A stretch of 64,000 nt of DNA from 'Nostoc azollae' 0708 (GCF_000196515.1 NC_014248.1:4902001-4966000), one strand, 5' to 3'. Shown: positions 26,613-37,432, counted from the stretch's first letter. Notes: generated by a model not told the origin, from the sequence alone. Program-made: numbers and translations.

Positions 26613-27068
26613 TTTATTTCGCAGTGCATGGAAAATGTGAAAATGCTATTATCGTTTTCAAATATAAAGGCTGTTCCATCTCCTTGATGTACATCTAAAT
26701 CGAGAATTAATATCTTTTTGGCAAGTCCTAATTTTTGAATGACGCGAGCAGCAATTGCTAAATCATTCAAGATACAAAAGCCTGACCCATAATCGGGAAA
26801 AGCATGATGAGTTCCACCAGCAATATTACAAGCTAAACCTTCATTGATTGCTAATTTAGCAGTTAATATTGTTCCACCTAATGCGATGATAGATACGATT
26901 TACTAAAGCTGAACTCTAAGGTAAACCAATGCGTCTCTGTGCTTTTGCTTCTAATGTTCCTTCGCAGTAAGCTTGAACATAATTTGGGGTATGAATTAAT
27001 TCAATCAACTCTTGGGGTGGACGTTCAGGACTGTGAAATTGTTCTGGATGTGCTACTTTTTCATTTAA
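26613..27068 (-). pseudogene. Histone deacetylase family protein, middle part
   Basis: Minus-strand frames give LNEKVAHPEQFHSPERPPQELIELIHTPNYVQAYCEGTLEAKAQRRIGLP, then GGTILTAKLAINEGLACNIAGGTHHAFPDYGSGFCILNDLAIAARVIQ, and LILDLDVHQGDGTAF with FTFSMHCEINFPGK. These are the class I/IV HDAC (acetoin utilisation/AcuC-like) motifs, including the metal-binding DxDVHxGDG and the His-His pair GGTHHAF. A TAG replaces Trp in GLPWSS, a frameshift follows, the 3' third is gone where IS66 sits, and the 5' end lies beyond the IS701 copy (28434-28536). Confidence 0.8.
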
Positions 27069-28433
27069 CGGGGCTTAAACAAAAGTTAAGAGTAAAAAGG
27101 AGTATGGTGCGGTTTCGCTGTACCTTTCACGTTCCAAGAAGCTGATGAAAGAAACCACTGCCCCAGCAATGGCACCATGGTTTGAAACATGGTGTCATTT
27201 GATGATGTATTTACTCATCAAGCGCAAAAAAGAGAGTTTAGACATGATTTAGGGGGATGATTGGGTGAAAGTGAGAGAAAAAACCTATTTCAAATGGCAG
27301 AGAATGCCCTAGGGGTGACCTACCACCGATTACACCACGTTTTAACTGAAGCACCTTGGTCCAGTTCCCAAGTCAATGAGCGTCAGTTAGAGATTATGAA
27401 CAAGTGTAGTCAGAGGAGAATCACCAGAGGATTTAGCTTAATAATTGATGATTCTGTCCATAGAAAAAGGGGGAATTTTAGGGATGGAGTAGGAAGACAA
27501 TATATTGGAGAAATTGGGAAAAGGGATAATGGAATAGTAGTAGTAACAACACATCTATATGATATGATGGCAGTAAAAGCTTACCATTACATATAGAGTT
27601 ATATCACCACGGTGATTCTTTACCCAAAGGGAAACAAGACCCTCGATTTGAGAATAAACCTGAGTTAGGAATTAAATTAATAGATCTGACCTTAAGCCGT
27701 GATTATCAACCAGGAATAGTAATTATAGATACTGGATATGGCCACAATACATCTTTCTTATTAAAGATAGAAAATTGGAATTTAAAGTAGTTAGGAGGAT
27801 TAGCTAAAAATCCCACAGTCCTTAGCAGTGACCAAGAGGATAGTCCACAAATAATTAGGTTAGATGAATTAGCACAAAGTTTACCCCAAGAGGCTTTTAC
27901 AGAAGTTCAACTGGAGTTAGATAAACTCAAAACATTATGGGTAGTAACTAAGGAAGTAGAAATATCAGCCTTAACTAGAAAGCAGAATATTACTATCCTC
28001 ATCAACGGTTCTACTTTCTCTCAAGCCACTGATATTGAATACTTTATGACCAATATTTCTTGATCAATTGTCACACCCCAATGGATAGTTGATACATATT
28101 CTCAGAGAAATTGGGTAGAAGTTTTTTACAGGGAAGCCAAGGGATAGTTAGGACTTAAAGAATATTAAGTTCCAGATAAAAACAGTTTACTGCGCCATTT
28201 TATTTTGGTTTTTTATCCCTACACTTTTATTCTTTGCCATCAGTGGACTGGAGGATTAAGACCAAGGTGGGCTAAGAAACCTTTGAATACTTTTACTGCA
28301 GCTTTAGAAGGGTTTAGAACAGCCATATCTTTTCTATTTATTGATTGGTTCAACTGGAATCCGGACGTGTTTCCTTCTTATCAAGTCAAGCCAATTTGGG
28401 CTACATTTGGGCTTGATTTTTGTTGACGTCCCG
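27069..28433 (+). mobile_element. IS701-family element with TTAA target duplication
   Basis: The 1365-bp element begins CGGGGCTTAAACAAAAGTTAAG and ends with the imperfect complement of that sequence (reading inward CGGGACGTCAACAAAAATCAAG). It is flanked by TTAA at 27065-27068 and 28434-28437. Inside is the remnant of an IS701-type DDE transposase, and the element lies inside a histone-deacetylase-family gene whose two sides join perfectly once the element and one TTAA are removed. Confidence 0.85.
27150..28425 (+). pseudogene. IS701-family transposase, frameshifted
   Basis: Recognisable from ETTAPAMAPWFETWCHLMMYLL, VTYHRLHHVLTEAPWSSSQVNERQLEIM, SLIIDDSVHRKRG (first DDE Asp), QYIGEIGKRDNGIVVVTTHLY, LTLSRDYQPGIVIIDTGYG and YSQRNWVEVFYREAKG (the catalytic Glu region), ending with FRTAISFLFIDWFNWNPDVF. 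At least three stops and several shifts break it (for example after LDMI, after KAYHYI, after NISS). The copy can no longer move on its own. Confidence 0.8.
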
Positions 28434-28536
28434 TTAACAGCAATTCATACAGTTGTCCGAATTTCGACATCGGGAAGCGATGCCCTGGTGGTAGAGGAGG
28501 TATATAATCTTGATGATAAATAATAGGTAAATCCAT
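28434..28536 (-). pseudogene. Histone deacetylase family protein, N-terminal part
   Basis: Starting from an ATG at 28536, the minus strand reads MDLPIIYHQDYIPPLPPGH and RFPMSKFGQLYELL, the exact start of this enzyme family. After LYELLL the frame meets the IS701 insertion. Joining to the segment at 27064 gives LYELLLNEKVAHPEQF without gap, so this and the middle part were one gene. Confidence 0.8.
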
Positions 28537-29367
28537 TGCTTAGGCAAGTTAAGCCATTAAATTTTTAGGTCAACAACTACTCAGCATATGTGTAGAAAAT
28601 TTCTCTGCAGTGAGATTGGTATCAATTTCAGAAATGTTACGAAAATAACGTGGTTATATAAATAATCTTTGCAAAAATGGATCAGAAATTTTTGAACAGA
28701 TTACTATTAGACTTGTCCACAAAAGATAAAAAGCTTACTGTGAAAGCGTTACAAGAACTATAACTGGGATGAAACACTAATTATGGCTGAAGGCAAAAAT
28801 AAGGGTTTGGGGATGAAAATATCAAAATAAAAGTTTTGAGAAACAAACATAGCTTTCTGAAAAAGATAATCTAAAGGCTGATAATTCAAATATTATGACT
28901 TAGTATAAGTGAATAATTTAGATCTAACCTAACTAATCCACATACTGCCATTGTCACCGGATTATAACGATGTCCAGCTAAACGAAATCTATACACTAGC
29001 TACTCGAAAAGTTTCGACTCTACATATGAGATGTTCAATACCAATTCTTCTTGAAGGTAATTTCTTATTTTCTTCTTTTTGAATCTCTGAAAATTCAGCT
29101 TTTTTGGGCTTCTTAATAACCCACCTTCCGCACCCTAACTGTCACAGGCAGTAGTACAAAAGAACTAAGACTCCTGCAAGGAAGAAAAGGCTTAATAAAA
29201 ACAAGTATCATGAAAATGGCAATAGAGTGAGAGAATAAAGTTTTGTAAAGAAGATAAAAGAAAAGAAAATTTAATGATTTAAAAATTAAATTAGAACAGA
29301 AGAAGAAATGATTTAATCACAACAGGAGTTGTGGATAATTCTGTTGTGAAATCAAAGCTTCAAAAAA
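28537..29367. other. AT-rich region without identifiable genes
   Basis: About 830 bp between the histone-deacetylase start and the IS1634 remnant. No open frame with family character and no tRNA-like fold was seen. The region probably holds debris of former genes. The first 100 bp would contain the promoter of the dead deacetylase gene. Confidence 0.4.
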
Positions 29368-31016
29368 TGGAAATTCAAAACCTATACCATTGAGGCATAG
29401 TAGCAGGAATAATAGACGCCATAGGAGTAGTAGAAATAATCGTTGAAATTGGAGAGAACGTAAGTCCGGGTGATGTAGTAAAACCCATGATAATCAACGG
29501 GTTAGGATTTGTATAGAAACCGTTATATATGTTTCCCCAGTATTTTGAAACAATAGCCTGTGACCATCTAATAGGACCAGGAGTAAAACCAGAATATCTC
29601 AAGGACGATAAACTGGGGAGAGTCATGGATAAACTATTTATAAAAGGATTGGATAGAATATTTTTTCTTGTCGCCTTAAAAGCAGCCCAAAAATTTGGAG
29701 TATCCCTATGAGCAGGGCATCTAGACTCATCATAAATGCACATACATTAGCAATATAATACCAGCTTACCAGAAGTAGTATTTGAGAGTCAAAAAGTAGG
29801 AAATAATCAAGAAATAGAAGAATTAGCAGTAAAATCAGCAAAAGAGATAACCATCACCTACGGTTATTCTGGTGACCATAGACCGGAGTTAAAACAGTTC
29901 ATTATAGAAATGATATGTTCAGGAGATGGAGACATACCAATATATATTTTTAATACTAGCATCGGGAAACCAAGCAGATTCATCATGCTTTGGTAAAATA
30001 GCAGTAGAGTACCAAAAACAATTAAAAGTTAACTAAAAGTTAACAGTCTCATAGTAGCAGACTGGGCCTTATATACAGAATCAAATCTGAAAATGATGTC
30101 AGATTTAAGCTGGTTATGTCCAGTGCTATTAAGCATAAAATCAGCACAATGATGAATATCAACATTACCAGAACCAGAATTGGTTGATAGTAACTTACCC
30201 GGATATAAACTAGCTTCAAAAACAGTAAATTATCCAGGAATAGAACAAAGATGGTTAGTAGTACAAAGTCAAGAAAGAAGAGAATCAGATCTGGGTAAAC
30301 TCTCACAAAAAATTACCAAGGCACAATCAAAAGCTGTGCAAGATTTGAAAAAGTTATCACCAGAAAAATTTGCTTGTGAGGCTGATGCTATCAAGGGGTT
30401 ATCTAAACTATTCAAACAATTCAAATATCACCAAATTAACCAGAGTAAAGTTACTCAAATCAAATCTAAGACAAAAGATAGTTCAGGAGAGATATCCTCT
30501 GAAATATCAGCTAGAGTCTCCCATAATGAAAGTGAAATTAATACAGAATTTCTGAGGGCAGGGCCTTTTATTATTGCTACAAACCTTTTGGATTCCAATG
30601 AACTTACCCATGACTCCATCTTGAGTGAATATAAAGCTCAATATAAAGCTCAACAGTCTTGCCAGAGAGGGTTTGCTTTTCTCAAAGACCCATTATTTTT
30701 TGCAGACAGTATTTTCCTAAAAAGTCCAGAGAGAATAGAGTCTCTGGGAATGATTATGGGTTTATGTCTGCTGGTTTATACTTTAGGGCAACGACAAATT
30801 AGAACCCCTTTGAGAGAGTCTAAATCAACAGTAAAAAATCAATTGGGCAAACCAACTGACCGCCCCACTTTACGCTGGATTTTTCCATGCTTTTAGTCTA
30901 TTTATTTAGTTACACTTAACCAAGAAAAATACATCTCTCACTGGACTCAAGAGAGAGATTTCATTGTGAATCTTTTACCATATCATTGTTTTCCCTACTA
31001 TCAATTGCTTACCTAA
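29368..31016 (+). pseudogene. IS1634-family transposase (DUF4277 N-terminus), degraded
   Basis: The + strand reads GIVAGIIDAIGVVEIIVEIGE, GDVVKPMIINGLGFV and PLYMFPQYFETIACDHLIGPGVKPEYLKDDKLGRVMDKLF, the DUF4277 N-terminal domain. The C-terminal half (30180-30896) is one open stretch with VDSNLPGYKLASKTVNYPGIEQRWLVVQSQ, GFAFLKDPLFFADSIFLKSPERIESLGMIMGLCLLVYTLGQR (the Glu-containing end of the DDE domain). It ends with RPTLRWIF and, after a stop, EKYISHWTQERDFIVNLLP up to the stop at 31014. There are at least six interruptions in the first half. Confidence 0.78.
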
Positions 31017-31079
31017 TTTTTCTCTCTATTAATTTAATTCCCATCGAAAAATAACCTAATTTATTTGATTTATAGCTCT

Positions 31080-31971
31080 ATTTTACTATGTCCATAATTT
31101 CTTTTTTTACTTCAATCTATTAGTCTAAGTTATGATTGACTCTTGAATATCTTCATTTATCTGTTGACTCCTCTGGGCGGTGTTCTTTCTTATTGCTCCT
31201 TATTGAGGATAGCTTTTGATGCTATTTTTGGTGCTTTACTGTTTCTCCAATGCCTTTTTTCACTGCATATGTTTCTTTTTATGCTCCCTTGGATTTTTTC
31301 TCTCCGTAATTTCTCTCTGTGGGAGTTTAGGGTGCCGAATGTGGGTTATAAGGTGTGGTAATAAATCCTTCTCCTATATAAGCTTTGTCTCCCAAGAATC
31401 CTTGTTTGGCATCTAGCTTTTGGCGAGTATTTCTAAGTAGTTTAATATCGCTTATATTACCTAATTCTCCAATATAAATATCAACTATATATTCACCTCC
31501 TGGCAATACTCTAAATTGATTTTTTAGAGTGTGTATTTTCTTCTCGCCTGAATAATATTTTTCCTGCTATTGATAGTCACCTAGTCTTTCTATAGCTTTT
31601 TCCGCACTATCTATTATTAATTTATACTGACTCAGTCCTTCCCATAGTTCTTGATACTTTAACTCATCTTTTTTTGCTTCTTGTATTTGGGAGACAGGTA
31701 AAATTTCCCTCAGAATTTCTACCCAATAATTAAGTGTGTTATTTGCTTTTGTCCTCCATAGGTCAAACAATAATCATAGAATTTCAAATGTTGGCTTCTG
31801 TCTAAGGTCTACTAGGCATACACATATTACCTCCTTTGAGGTCATTTCTGCTTTACGTCCTCCTCCAGACGCTATTAACCTGATTTCTCTTTTTTCAATT
31901 TCTGCTTGTTTCTCTAGATGCCTTTTTTCTGCTAATGCTACTAATGTGATAAAGTCTTCATACTTAATCAC
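31080..31971 (-). pseudogene. IS5-like transposase (HTH_Tnp_4/DDE_Tnp_4), degraded
   Basis: The minus strand starts with MIKYEDFITLVALAEKRHLEKQAEIEKREIRLIASGGGRKAEMTSKEVICVCLVDLRQKPTFEIL-like sequence (helix-turn-helix part). After a stop it continues FDLWRTKANNTLNYWVEILREILPVSQIQEAKKDELKYQELWE, IDSAEKAIERLGDYQ (first DDE Asp), YSGEKKIHTLKNQF and LGDKAYIGEGFITTPY (second Asp), with the last part lost. A stop replaces the residue after FEIL, and others follow DY. No terminal repeats could be fixed. Confidence 0.7.
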
Positions 31972-31980
31972 AATTAATAT

Positions 31981-32256
31981 CTTTGATTGCTAGGGGTATA
32001 ATTATATTCTTCCTAGGGGACTTGTCATTATTGATATACACAGTTACATTCTTTCTGTTTATTTTCCCACAAAATTTCTTTTAAAGATAGGTCTATTATA
32101 CATAGATTTTATACAAAATTAAGATTAAGCTACATAGAATTAAGATTTCCAGAATAATTTACCACAGATGCACGCAGATAACTGCAGATAAAGACGGATG
32201 AACTAGTTACCTGTCACCGATAACCTAATTCTGAAGTTCTTAATTCACAATTATCT
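31981..32256. other. Intergenic region with common repeat
   Basis: Includes a CACAGATGCACGCAGATAAC-type repeat (about 32163-32200) that recurs between genes in cyanobacteria. Probably also the former promoter of the mscS pseudogene. Confidence 0.4.
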
Positions 32257-33268
32257 ATGATGCAATTGATGATACCGATTGGATTTATTTTAGCTCGCTT
32301 ACTAGCTGGATTAATTGGTGAAAAGGTTTGTCTTCGAAAGCTCAACACATTTGTTGCTAATAAACAAATCCCTCGTAGTGAGATGATATTTTTATCACTG
32401 CACAGAATGACATTTATTTAGTTTGTTTTCGCAGGTTTTTTTCGGGCTATTCTGAGTTCTCCTCTTAAACCAGATATTATCAATGTTAGTTATGCGAAAA
32501 TTCCTGACGATAATTTTGCTTGATTGGGTGACGTTAGTTTTGGCTAGACTAACATCTGGTTTTGTAACTTTATTCGTGCATAGAACTGAAGGAGTTTCTA
32601 AATCACTACTTTCTAATCTGGCTAAAATTGCAGTTCTAGTTTTGGCAAAGTTAATATTATTGCAAACTGTGGGTATTCAAGTTACTCCCATAGTGACGAC
32701 ATTAGGAATTGGAGGTTTAGCAGTAGGTTTAGCTCTCCAGGATACTCTGGCTAATTTATTTTCTGGTTTTTATTTGGTTATTTCTAAACAGGTGAGAACT
32801 GGAAATTATCTAAAATCAGATGATAGTCATCAGGCTTATGTCACAGATATTACTTGCCGAAATACGACGATCAAGGAAATTTCTAATAATGTGATTATTG
32901 TTCCTAATTCTAAGTTGGCTTCGGCGATTTTTACAAAATACCATCTTCCTGCTAAAGAAATTACTTTGACTATGAATGTGGGTGTAAGCTACGATAGCGA
33001 TTTGGATTTAGTAGAAAGAGTAACTGTGGAAGTTGCTAAAGAGGTGATGCAAGAAATTGCACCAGAATTAATTGAAAATTAACCTTATATGAGCTTTCAT
33101 ACTTTTAATGATTTTAGTATTTATTTTACTCTTTATATGCGTGTCAGCGAATTTCTCGACCAGCGAGTTGGTAAACATTTGTTTGTAAAGACGCCACATA
33201 AACACTATCAGCAAGAAGGAATTCAAATTCTTTTTCCTGTTTGAGATATTTATATGCACAATAACTGA
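32257..33268 (+). pseudogene. Small-conductance mechanosensitive channel (MscS family), broken
   Basis: The sequence begins MMQLMIPIGFILARLLAGLIGEK and includes MIFLSLHRMTFI, a TAG in place of Trp, and FAGFFRAILSSPLKPD. A frame change leads to a 199-codon open stretch with the channel's pore-lining helix and beta domain (GIGGLAVGLALQDTLANLFSGFYLVISKQVRTGNYL; ISNNVIIVPNSKLASAIFTKYHLP). It then meets a TAA after ELIEN and continues in frame with SFHTFNDFSIYFTLYMRVSEFLDQ, and a TGA after QILFPV. The channel would normally protect cells against osmotic downshock. The gene is inactive as read. Confidence 0.85.
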
Positions 33269-33514
33269 ATTAATACTGCGGATTTTTGTGAATACAGGTA
33301 TAACTATATGCTAATTCATACCAATCAAATTTGAAGTTTGTCTACGTAAATTGATTTGAAGTTTTCTGGGAAAAACTAGGAATAGATTATATACTGATGT
33401 ATCTCTCAAGCAGGTTTTGAAAGTTACAGTTACTCATGGGTAAACTTGTATGTATAGAGTTGATATTGAAATTCAACAGGTAAATTATGGTAATCCCCAT
33501 GTAACTCAATATAA

Positions 33515-33682
33515 TAGACCTATTGCAAAATTGTTTCTGTGGTATGATAGAGAGTTTTAGATTTTATGTATTTTTGTTGTTATTTGCGATCGCTAATTCA
33601 AAGATAACCGTGTAACTCTAACCTTTTGCTAAAATAAAGATAACCCCCATTATAACATAAAATTAATTCTGCAAGAGGTCTA
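33515..33682 (+). mobile_element. MITE copy 2
   Basis: 168 bp with ends TAGACCTATTGCAAAATTG and CAAGAGGTCTA (reverse complement TAGACCTCTTGCAGAATT). The interior has ATAACCGTGTAACTCTAAC, GCTAAAATAAAGATAACCCCC and TATAACATAAAATTAATTCT. It contains a HIP1 site. It lies immediately before the readable part of the DUF350 pseudogene. Confidence 0.85.
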
Positions 33683-34012
33683 ATGTATTTGTAGAAATTG
33701 AAAAACGCAATAATCCAGCCGCAGGAGTAGCTTTAGCTGGTTTACTGATTGCAACTGGACAATATATATAGTCAGAGTGGCATTTTCCGCAGAGTTTGTA
33801 AATTGGGTTGTGAGTTTTACTCAATATGATTTAATTCTATTGTTTTGTTTAGGTTCCTAGTAGGAATTCCTTGGTTAGCAGATTTAATTTTAGTTCCTGG
33901 TGTGAAAATTTCTGACGAAATTGTAAATCAAGAAATACCAAATGTGGGTGCAGGTTTAATAGAGGCTTTTGCGTATATTGCTGCTTCTTTTGTAATTACT
34001 TGGTGCTTTTAA
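33683..34012 (+). pseudogene. DUF350 (UPF0719) membrane protein remnant
   Basis: The readable part is VEIEKRNNPAAGVALAGLLIATGQYI, then (after a frameshift) SAEFVNWVVSFTQYDLILLFCLG, and VGIPWLADLILVPGVKISDEIVNQEIPNVGAGLIEAFAYIAASFVITW. This is a DUF350 repeat, a family of inner-membrane proteins of unknown function. Stops and shifts break it, and the 5' end is lost at or beyond MITE copy 2. Confidence 0.65.
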
Positions 34013-34091
34013 AAGTTATCAGTTTCTGGTCTTATTAAATGGGGGCTAAAGTCTTCTAACTAGTGATAGATAAATAATGCTACTTATTTAT

Positions 34092-34440
34092 CTATTCAGA
34101 ATTGCTGATTTCTTTTGCGAGTATCTGTGTTAAAAGTTGCGCTTTTGCTAAATTCTCTTGTTGAGAATCACATATATGAATATCAATTGTCACTTTATTT
34201 TCTTCTGGACAAAAGTGCAGTACTATATGAGATTCTGACAATAAAACAACTGCTGATACTCCTTGTGATTGAAATGCAAAAGGTAGTTCACGAAAGCTAG
34301 TTCACGAACTACGGTTAGTCCAGCAGTGTTAGCAGCTTTTTTTAAAACTTCTATAAAATCTGTTTTCTGCCAACTAATGACAATTTGTGTAACTGGTAGA
34401 ACTGCAGAGAAATGATGAGATTTAATCACTTTCTGAAATG
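34092..34440 (-). pseudogene. S-adenosylmethionine decarboxylase-like (SpeD family) remnant
   Basis: In the minus strand HHFSAVLPVTQIVISWQKTDFIEVLKKAANTAGLTVVREL is followed, after a frame change, by PFAFQSQGVSAVVLLSESHIVLHFCPEENKVTIDIHICD. The SESHIVLHFCPE segment is the SpeD proenzyme cleavage/active-site region pattern. The frame change is caused by a 14-bp imperfect tandem duplication (34279-34292, 34293-34306). Removing one copy restores VRELPFAFQSQG. Enzymes of this family make decarboxylated SAM for polyamines. Confidence 0.65.
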
Positions 34441-34503
34441 GAAAAGTTTTAAGTAAAGAAAGGGTGTAGGGAGTAGAGGGGCAGGGGAGCAGGGGAAAAT
34501 TGA

Positions 34504-36069
34504 TCAACGCCTTCTCTCACCTGTCATGTCTGGTTTAACTGGCCTGATGGTATATTTGGAAGCGAAATCAGCTGCTTCACCAGCACTCACCATTGCTCTG
34601 TATAATAATGCACAAACTTCTGCTCTGGTAGCAACTTTTTTACCATTCAGCAATTTAATATTAGGAAAGTTGACAACTACACCATTTTGTGTTAGGGCAG
34701 CGATGAAATTACGGTGTTCGCTTTTGATGCTGGAGGCATCGTTATAAATTGATACGATATCTTTTATGGAGCCGGTGAATTTATAATTCAATCCCTTGGC
34801 TAATGTGATTAAAACATCTAAGCGAGTAAGCTTTCGTGTGGGGTTGAAGTTTTTCCTATCAAGATCAAGGATGGTGAAAAAGCCCATTTCATAAGTTTCA
34901 CGGATGGCATCTTCAGCCCAATATCCTTTAGGAATATCTCTAAAGGCTATTGCTGGACGAATTTTGCTTTTGATAAAGGTTTTTTGCAACAGGGTGGCTA
35001 ATTGGGCGCGTGTGACTGGGGCATTAGGTCGAAAAGTACCATCGGGGAAACCCTCGATAATTTCCATTGCTGCTAATTCAGCGATATAGTCTTTAGCCCA
35101 GTAGTCTTTGGAGATATCGGAAAATGTGACTTGGATACCTTTGGCTACACCTATTGAACGATATTTACTCAATAACTGGCTGAGTTGATATGTCGGGTTA
35201 TTGCTAAGTTGAGTTAGCTGTACTAAAGTGCCAGGAACGGCTGTTATAGCTTTTGCTAGGTTTGAATCAACGGTGCTAATGGATTTTCCTACTAAGGCGA
35301 AATCTCCTTCGCTGAAGGATACAGGATAAACGCTGGTTTTAGCTACGTTGGAAAATCCTGCGGCTTGGTATTGGGTGATTTTAATGTTTTCCGAAGTTTC
35401 GAGAAAGGTAACTTTTTGCTTATGGAGTCGGGTGAAGTAATCGTAGCTAATGGTGGCATCTCTGTCAACGATGCTATCTTCGTTGTTATCAACGCCATAA
35501 AAGACACGAACTACTTGATCTTGTATGGGGTTGGCGGATAAAATCAAGTTGACGGCTGTATGGTAGGGTAAGCACGCAAATTCTGTGTAGCCAATAAAAC
35601 GATTTCGGGTATCATACAATCTTACAACTATGCGATCACCCAATTTAAACCCATTCACAAATTTGGCTTTCTGCTTAATTTTATATTTGTAATCACCTAA
35701 AAATCTTTCTTTATTAAACCTGTTACCATGTTTATCTTTAATGGAAACACGGGCAATTACTTCGGAAATTGTTCCTCCTGGTTGCCAAATATAAAGAGTA
35801 AATCCTGATTTTTCCCTCTTTACAGTGGTAGCAGTAGTAGTAGTTACAGTTTCCCCTCCAATAGTTGTTGTCCTATCTGTATCTACTACTTCACGAGTAG
35901 GTTTTTGTGCTAAAAGCTGCTGACTATCACCACTAGGTTTTGATGTGACTGTAGCAGATAAATGTGATGCTGCCAAAGTATAATGTGTTACCGACAACCC
36001 TATAACAGAAACTGCGGCAATAGCGACTTTCCTAAAATGAGTCAGTATACTTAGAATCATAGTATTCAT
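34504..36069 (-). CDS. SLH-domain (S-layer homology) surface protein
   Basis: The 521-residue protein begins with a signal peptide (basic start, then VAIAAVSVIGLSVTHYTLAAS, cleavage about 34). The middle (about 85-300) is of unknown fold (GFTLYIWQPGGTISEVIARVSI; VRVFYGVDNNEDSIVDRDA). Three SLH repeats form the C-terminus: FSDISKDYWAKDYIAELAAMEIIEGFPDGTFRPN (about 313-346), FRDIPKGYWAEDAIRETYEMG and, more diverged, IKDIVSIYNDASSI...YRAMV. SLH motifs bind the peptidoglycan-linked polymer and hold proteins in the cell envelope. A possible anchoring or structural role is inferred. Own transcription unit. Confidence 0.85.
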   Translation of the reverse strand: MNTMILSILTHFRKVAIAAVSVIGLSVTHYTLAASHLSATVTSKPSGDSQQLLAQKPTREVVDTDRTTTIGGETVTTTTATTVKREKSGFTLYIWQPGGTISEVIARVSIKDKHGNRFNKERFLGDYKYKIKQKAKFVNGFKLGDRIVVRLYDTRNRFIGYTEFACLPYHTAVNLILSANPIQDQVVRVFYGVDNNEDSIVDRDATISYDYFTRLHKQKVTFLETSENIKITQYQAAGFSNVAKTSVYPVSFSEGDFALVGKSISTVDSNLAKAITAVPGTLVQLTQLSNNPTYQLSQLLSKYRSIGVAKGIQVTFSDISKDYWAKDYIAELAAMEIIEGFPDGTFRPNAPVTRAQLATLLQKTFIKSKIRPAIAFRDIPKGYWAEDAIRETYEMGFFTILDLDRKNFNPTRKLTRLDVLITLAKGLNYKFTGSIKDIVSIYNDASSIKSEHRNFIAALTQNGVVVNFPNIKLLNGKKVATRAEVCALLYRAMVSAGEAADFASKYTIRPVKPDMTGERRR

Positions 36070-36252
36070 ATCACACCGTACTTATGCACCTAGAATGTTA
36101 AGTAGGTAATAAGCTTACTTAACTGATTGCTTTTTTATCTAGGTAAAACTTACAGGTGATAGTGTACGTCATATATCGCTTTTTCCATAATTTTTTGTCC
36201 AGAATGCCAGGAGGATTATCATAAAGAGATAATACTTTAGGAATCTTAACTA

Positions 36253-37158
36253 ATGACGACCATAACAAGCCAGAATTTACAACCATTGGAAAAACAGCTT
36301 TGGACTTGGCGAGATTACAGCATTCAATATACTGTGATGGGTAGTGGTCAGCCGTTGGTACTGATTCACGGTTTTGGTGCTTCCATTGGTCACTGGCGCA
36401 AAAATATTCCGGTTTTAGCTGATGTTGGTTATCAGGTCTTTGCTTTGGATTTGTTGGGTTTTGGTGGTTCTGATAAAGCAGCCATAGATTATAGCATGGA
36501 AGTCTGGGCAGAACTATTAAAAGATTTTTGGAATGCACATATCCAAACACCAGCGATATTTATTGGGAATTCCATTGGCGCACTTTTGAGTTTAATTGTG
36601 TTAGCAGAATACCCAGAAATTGCTACTGGTGGTGTGTTAATCAACTGTGCGGGTGGTTTGAGTCACCGTCCCAATGAACTGAACCCAGTTCTCCGAGTTG
36701 TCATGGCCACTTTTAATAAGTTGGTAGCTAACCCTATCACTGGTAAATTCGTGTTTAACCGCATTCGCCAAAAATCGCAAATTCGTCGCACATTGTATCA
36801 AGTATATTGCGATCACCATGCAGTAACTGGTGAACTCGTTGATTTACTCTATACACCATCCTGTGATCCAGGAGCGCAACAAGTTTTTGCTTCCATCCTC
36901 ACTGCACCTCCCGGCCCCACTCCAGAGGAGTTATTGCTTAAGGTACAATATCCTTTATTAGTAATTTGGGGTGCTAATGATCCTTGGACACCAATTACTG
37001 GGGCTCAGATTTATGAAGAGGCGCGTGAAAATGGCAAAGATATCAAAATTGTGCCTATTCCTGGTGTCGGTCATTGTCCCCATGACGAAGTTCCAGAAGT
37101 TGTCAATGCTCAAATTATAGATTGGTTAGCACAAAAAGTTTTGGAGTCGGTAGGGTAA
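36253..37158 (+). CDS. Alpha/beta-fold hydrolase
   Basis: The 301-residue enzyme has the oxyanion segment PLVLIHGFGASIGHWRK (about 35-51), a nucleophile elbow GNSIGALLSLIVLAEYP (Ser about 105), the acid in WGANDPWTP (about 240) and the catalytic His in GVGHCPHDEVPE (about 275). This makes a complete triad. It resembles the cyanobacterial/plastid group that includes pheophytinase-like esterases; the substrate is not known. Single gene; divergent from the SLH gene with about 180 bp between the starts. Confidence 0.82.
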   Translation: MTTITSQNLQPLEKQLWTWRDYSIQYTVMGSGQPLVLIHGFGASIGHWRKNIPVLADVGYQVFALDLLGFGGSDKAAIDYSMEVWAELLKDFWNAHIQTPAIFIGNSIGALLSLIVLAEYPEIATGGVLINCAGGLSHRPNELNPVLRVVMATFNKLVANPITGKFVFNRIRQKSQIRRTLYQVYCDHHAVTGELVDLLYTPSCDPGAQQVFASILTAPPGPTPEELLLKVQYPLLVIWGANDPWTPITGAQIYEEARENGKDIKIVPIPGVGHCPHDEVPEVVNAQIIDWLAQKVLESVG

Positions 37159-37175
37159 AACACAAAAACCATCTG

Positions 37176-37207
37176 GAATTGGTAATTGGTAATTGGTAAT
37201 TGATAAT
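37176..37207. repeat. STRR (GGTAATT)n
   Basis: Four copies of a GGTAATT heptamer follow the alpha/beta-hydrolase gene, with a shorter related run after it. Confidence 0.75.
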
Positions 37208-37432
37208 TAGAGAAAAACATTACCCATTACCTAATTCCTATCTCTAGAAGGGATGATAAGTAGGTAGACACAAATAAACATAACTATGTAACGAAATGTA
37301 AATTACTTTGAACCCTTGGGATTGCTGGATTCCCCTTTGCTGCATTCCCCATGACATAGTTATGAATTTTTCCGCCCACCTACTTACTTTTTTCTGAATT
37401 TTGTCTTGACAATACCCGAGGTATGTGTGTCT

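Noticed and set aside
31143-31416. + strand open frames with strongly hydrophobic sequence, looking like a small membrane protein
   Set aside because: Antisense of the degraded IS5-like transposase; the opposite strand gives family motifs (LGDKAYIGEGFITTPY).
36119-36550. 143-codon minus-strand frame
   Set aside because: Covers the start of the intact alpha/beta hydrolase gene on the + strand and has no family character.
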